Shown: positions 14,433 to 14,474 of the stretch, piece after piece
Layout: every line of letters starts with the position of its first letter
Position numbering within the stretch: the stretch's first letter is position 1
Assembly (NCBI RefSeq): GCF_910586915.1
Contig: NZ_CAJULN010000059.1
Coordinates: 1-14,474, forward strand
DNA: 14,474 bases
DNA from: an uncultured Bacteroides sp.
GTDB lineage: Bacteria; Bacteroidota; Bacteroidia; Bacteroidales; Bacteroidaceae
Direction of reading: 5' to 3'
The notes under the pieces: model-generated
Told to the model about the DNA's origin: nothing
The model's input: the letters and a program-made list of their open reading frames with translations, nothing else
Database searches by the model: none
Made by a program: the position numbers and the translations under genes

Positions 14433-14453
14433 TAGAAAAATCGAGTTTTTCTA
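14433..14453. promoter_or_regulatory. Inverted repeat over the -33 region of the men promoter
   Basis: TAGAAAAA (14433-14440) and TTTTTCTA (14446-14453) form a perfect 8-bp inverted repeat with a 5-bp spacer (TCGAG). It begins 2 bp upstream of the -7 box. The position suits an operator, but A/T-rich symmetry can arise by chance and it could be the tail of an upstream terminator. Confidence 0.3.
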
Positions 14454-14474
14454 CACCGGCCCAATAAAAACCGA

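Overview
The window looks like chromosomal DNA of a gut Bacteroides species. The reasons are several TAnnTTTG-type -7 promoter boxes, A/T-rich leaders without strong Shine-Dalgarno sites, a NigD-type surface lipoprotein, a Bacteroides-type tyrosine integrase and a compact menaquinone operon. I do not assign a species.

Layout. Bases 1-808 (minus) hold the N-terminal part of a tyrosine recombinase, probably the end of an integrative element. It is followed by a repeat-rich, gene-free strip at 809-1010 that may hold recombinase-binding sites, and then by tRNA-Ser(UGA) at 1081-1165 (minus) with its own promoter and terminator. The plus-strand pair pflB-pflA (1404-4375) encodes pyruvate formate-lyase and its radical-SAM activase. 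A 116-bp dispersed-repeat-like long hairpin (4394-4509) separates it from a convergent minus-strand pair: an ECF sigma factor and a downstream protein with one inner-membrane helix and a C-terminal beta-barrel-like domain. Divergent from the sigma gene is a NigD-like lipoprotein (6530-7249). Between this lipoprotein and the end of the men operon lies a 22-bp-phased array of 14-bp palindromes (about 7258-7425), the most unusual structure in the window.

The right half (14397 down to 7381, minus strand) is one tightly packed operon transcribed in the order HAD-thioesterase fusion, menF, menD, menB, menC, menE. It takes chorismate to 1,4-dihydroxy-2-naphthoyl-CoA, and the hotdog domain fused to the first protein supplies the likely DHNA-CoA thioesterase (MenI) step. 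MenH, MenA and the final methyltransferase are not encoded here. Menaquinone (anaerobic fumarate respiration) and Pfl (anaerobic pyruvate cleavage) both serve fermentative energy metabolism, but nothing in the sequence shows that they are co-regulated.

Most worth a second look: the 22-bp-phased palindrome array and its run into the menE coding end; the HAD/MenI fusion; the helix-plus-barrel partner of the ECF sigma factor with an in-frame C9 tract; the long hairpin; the boxes near the integrase; and the abrupt loss of integrase similarity near the left edge.
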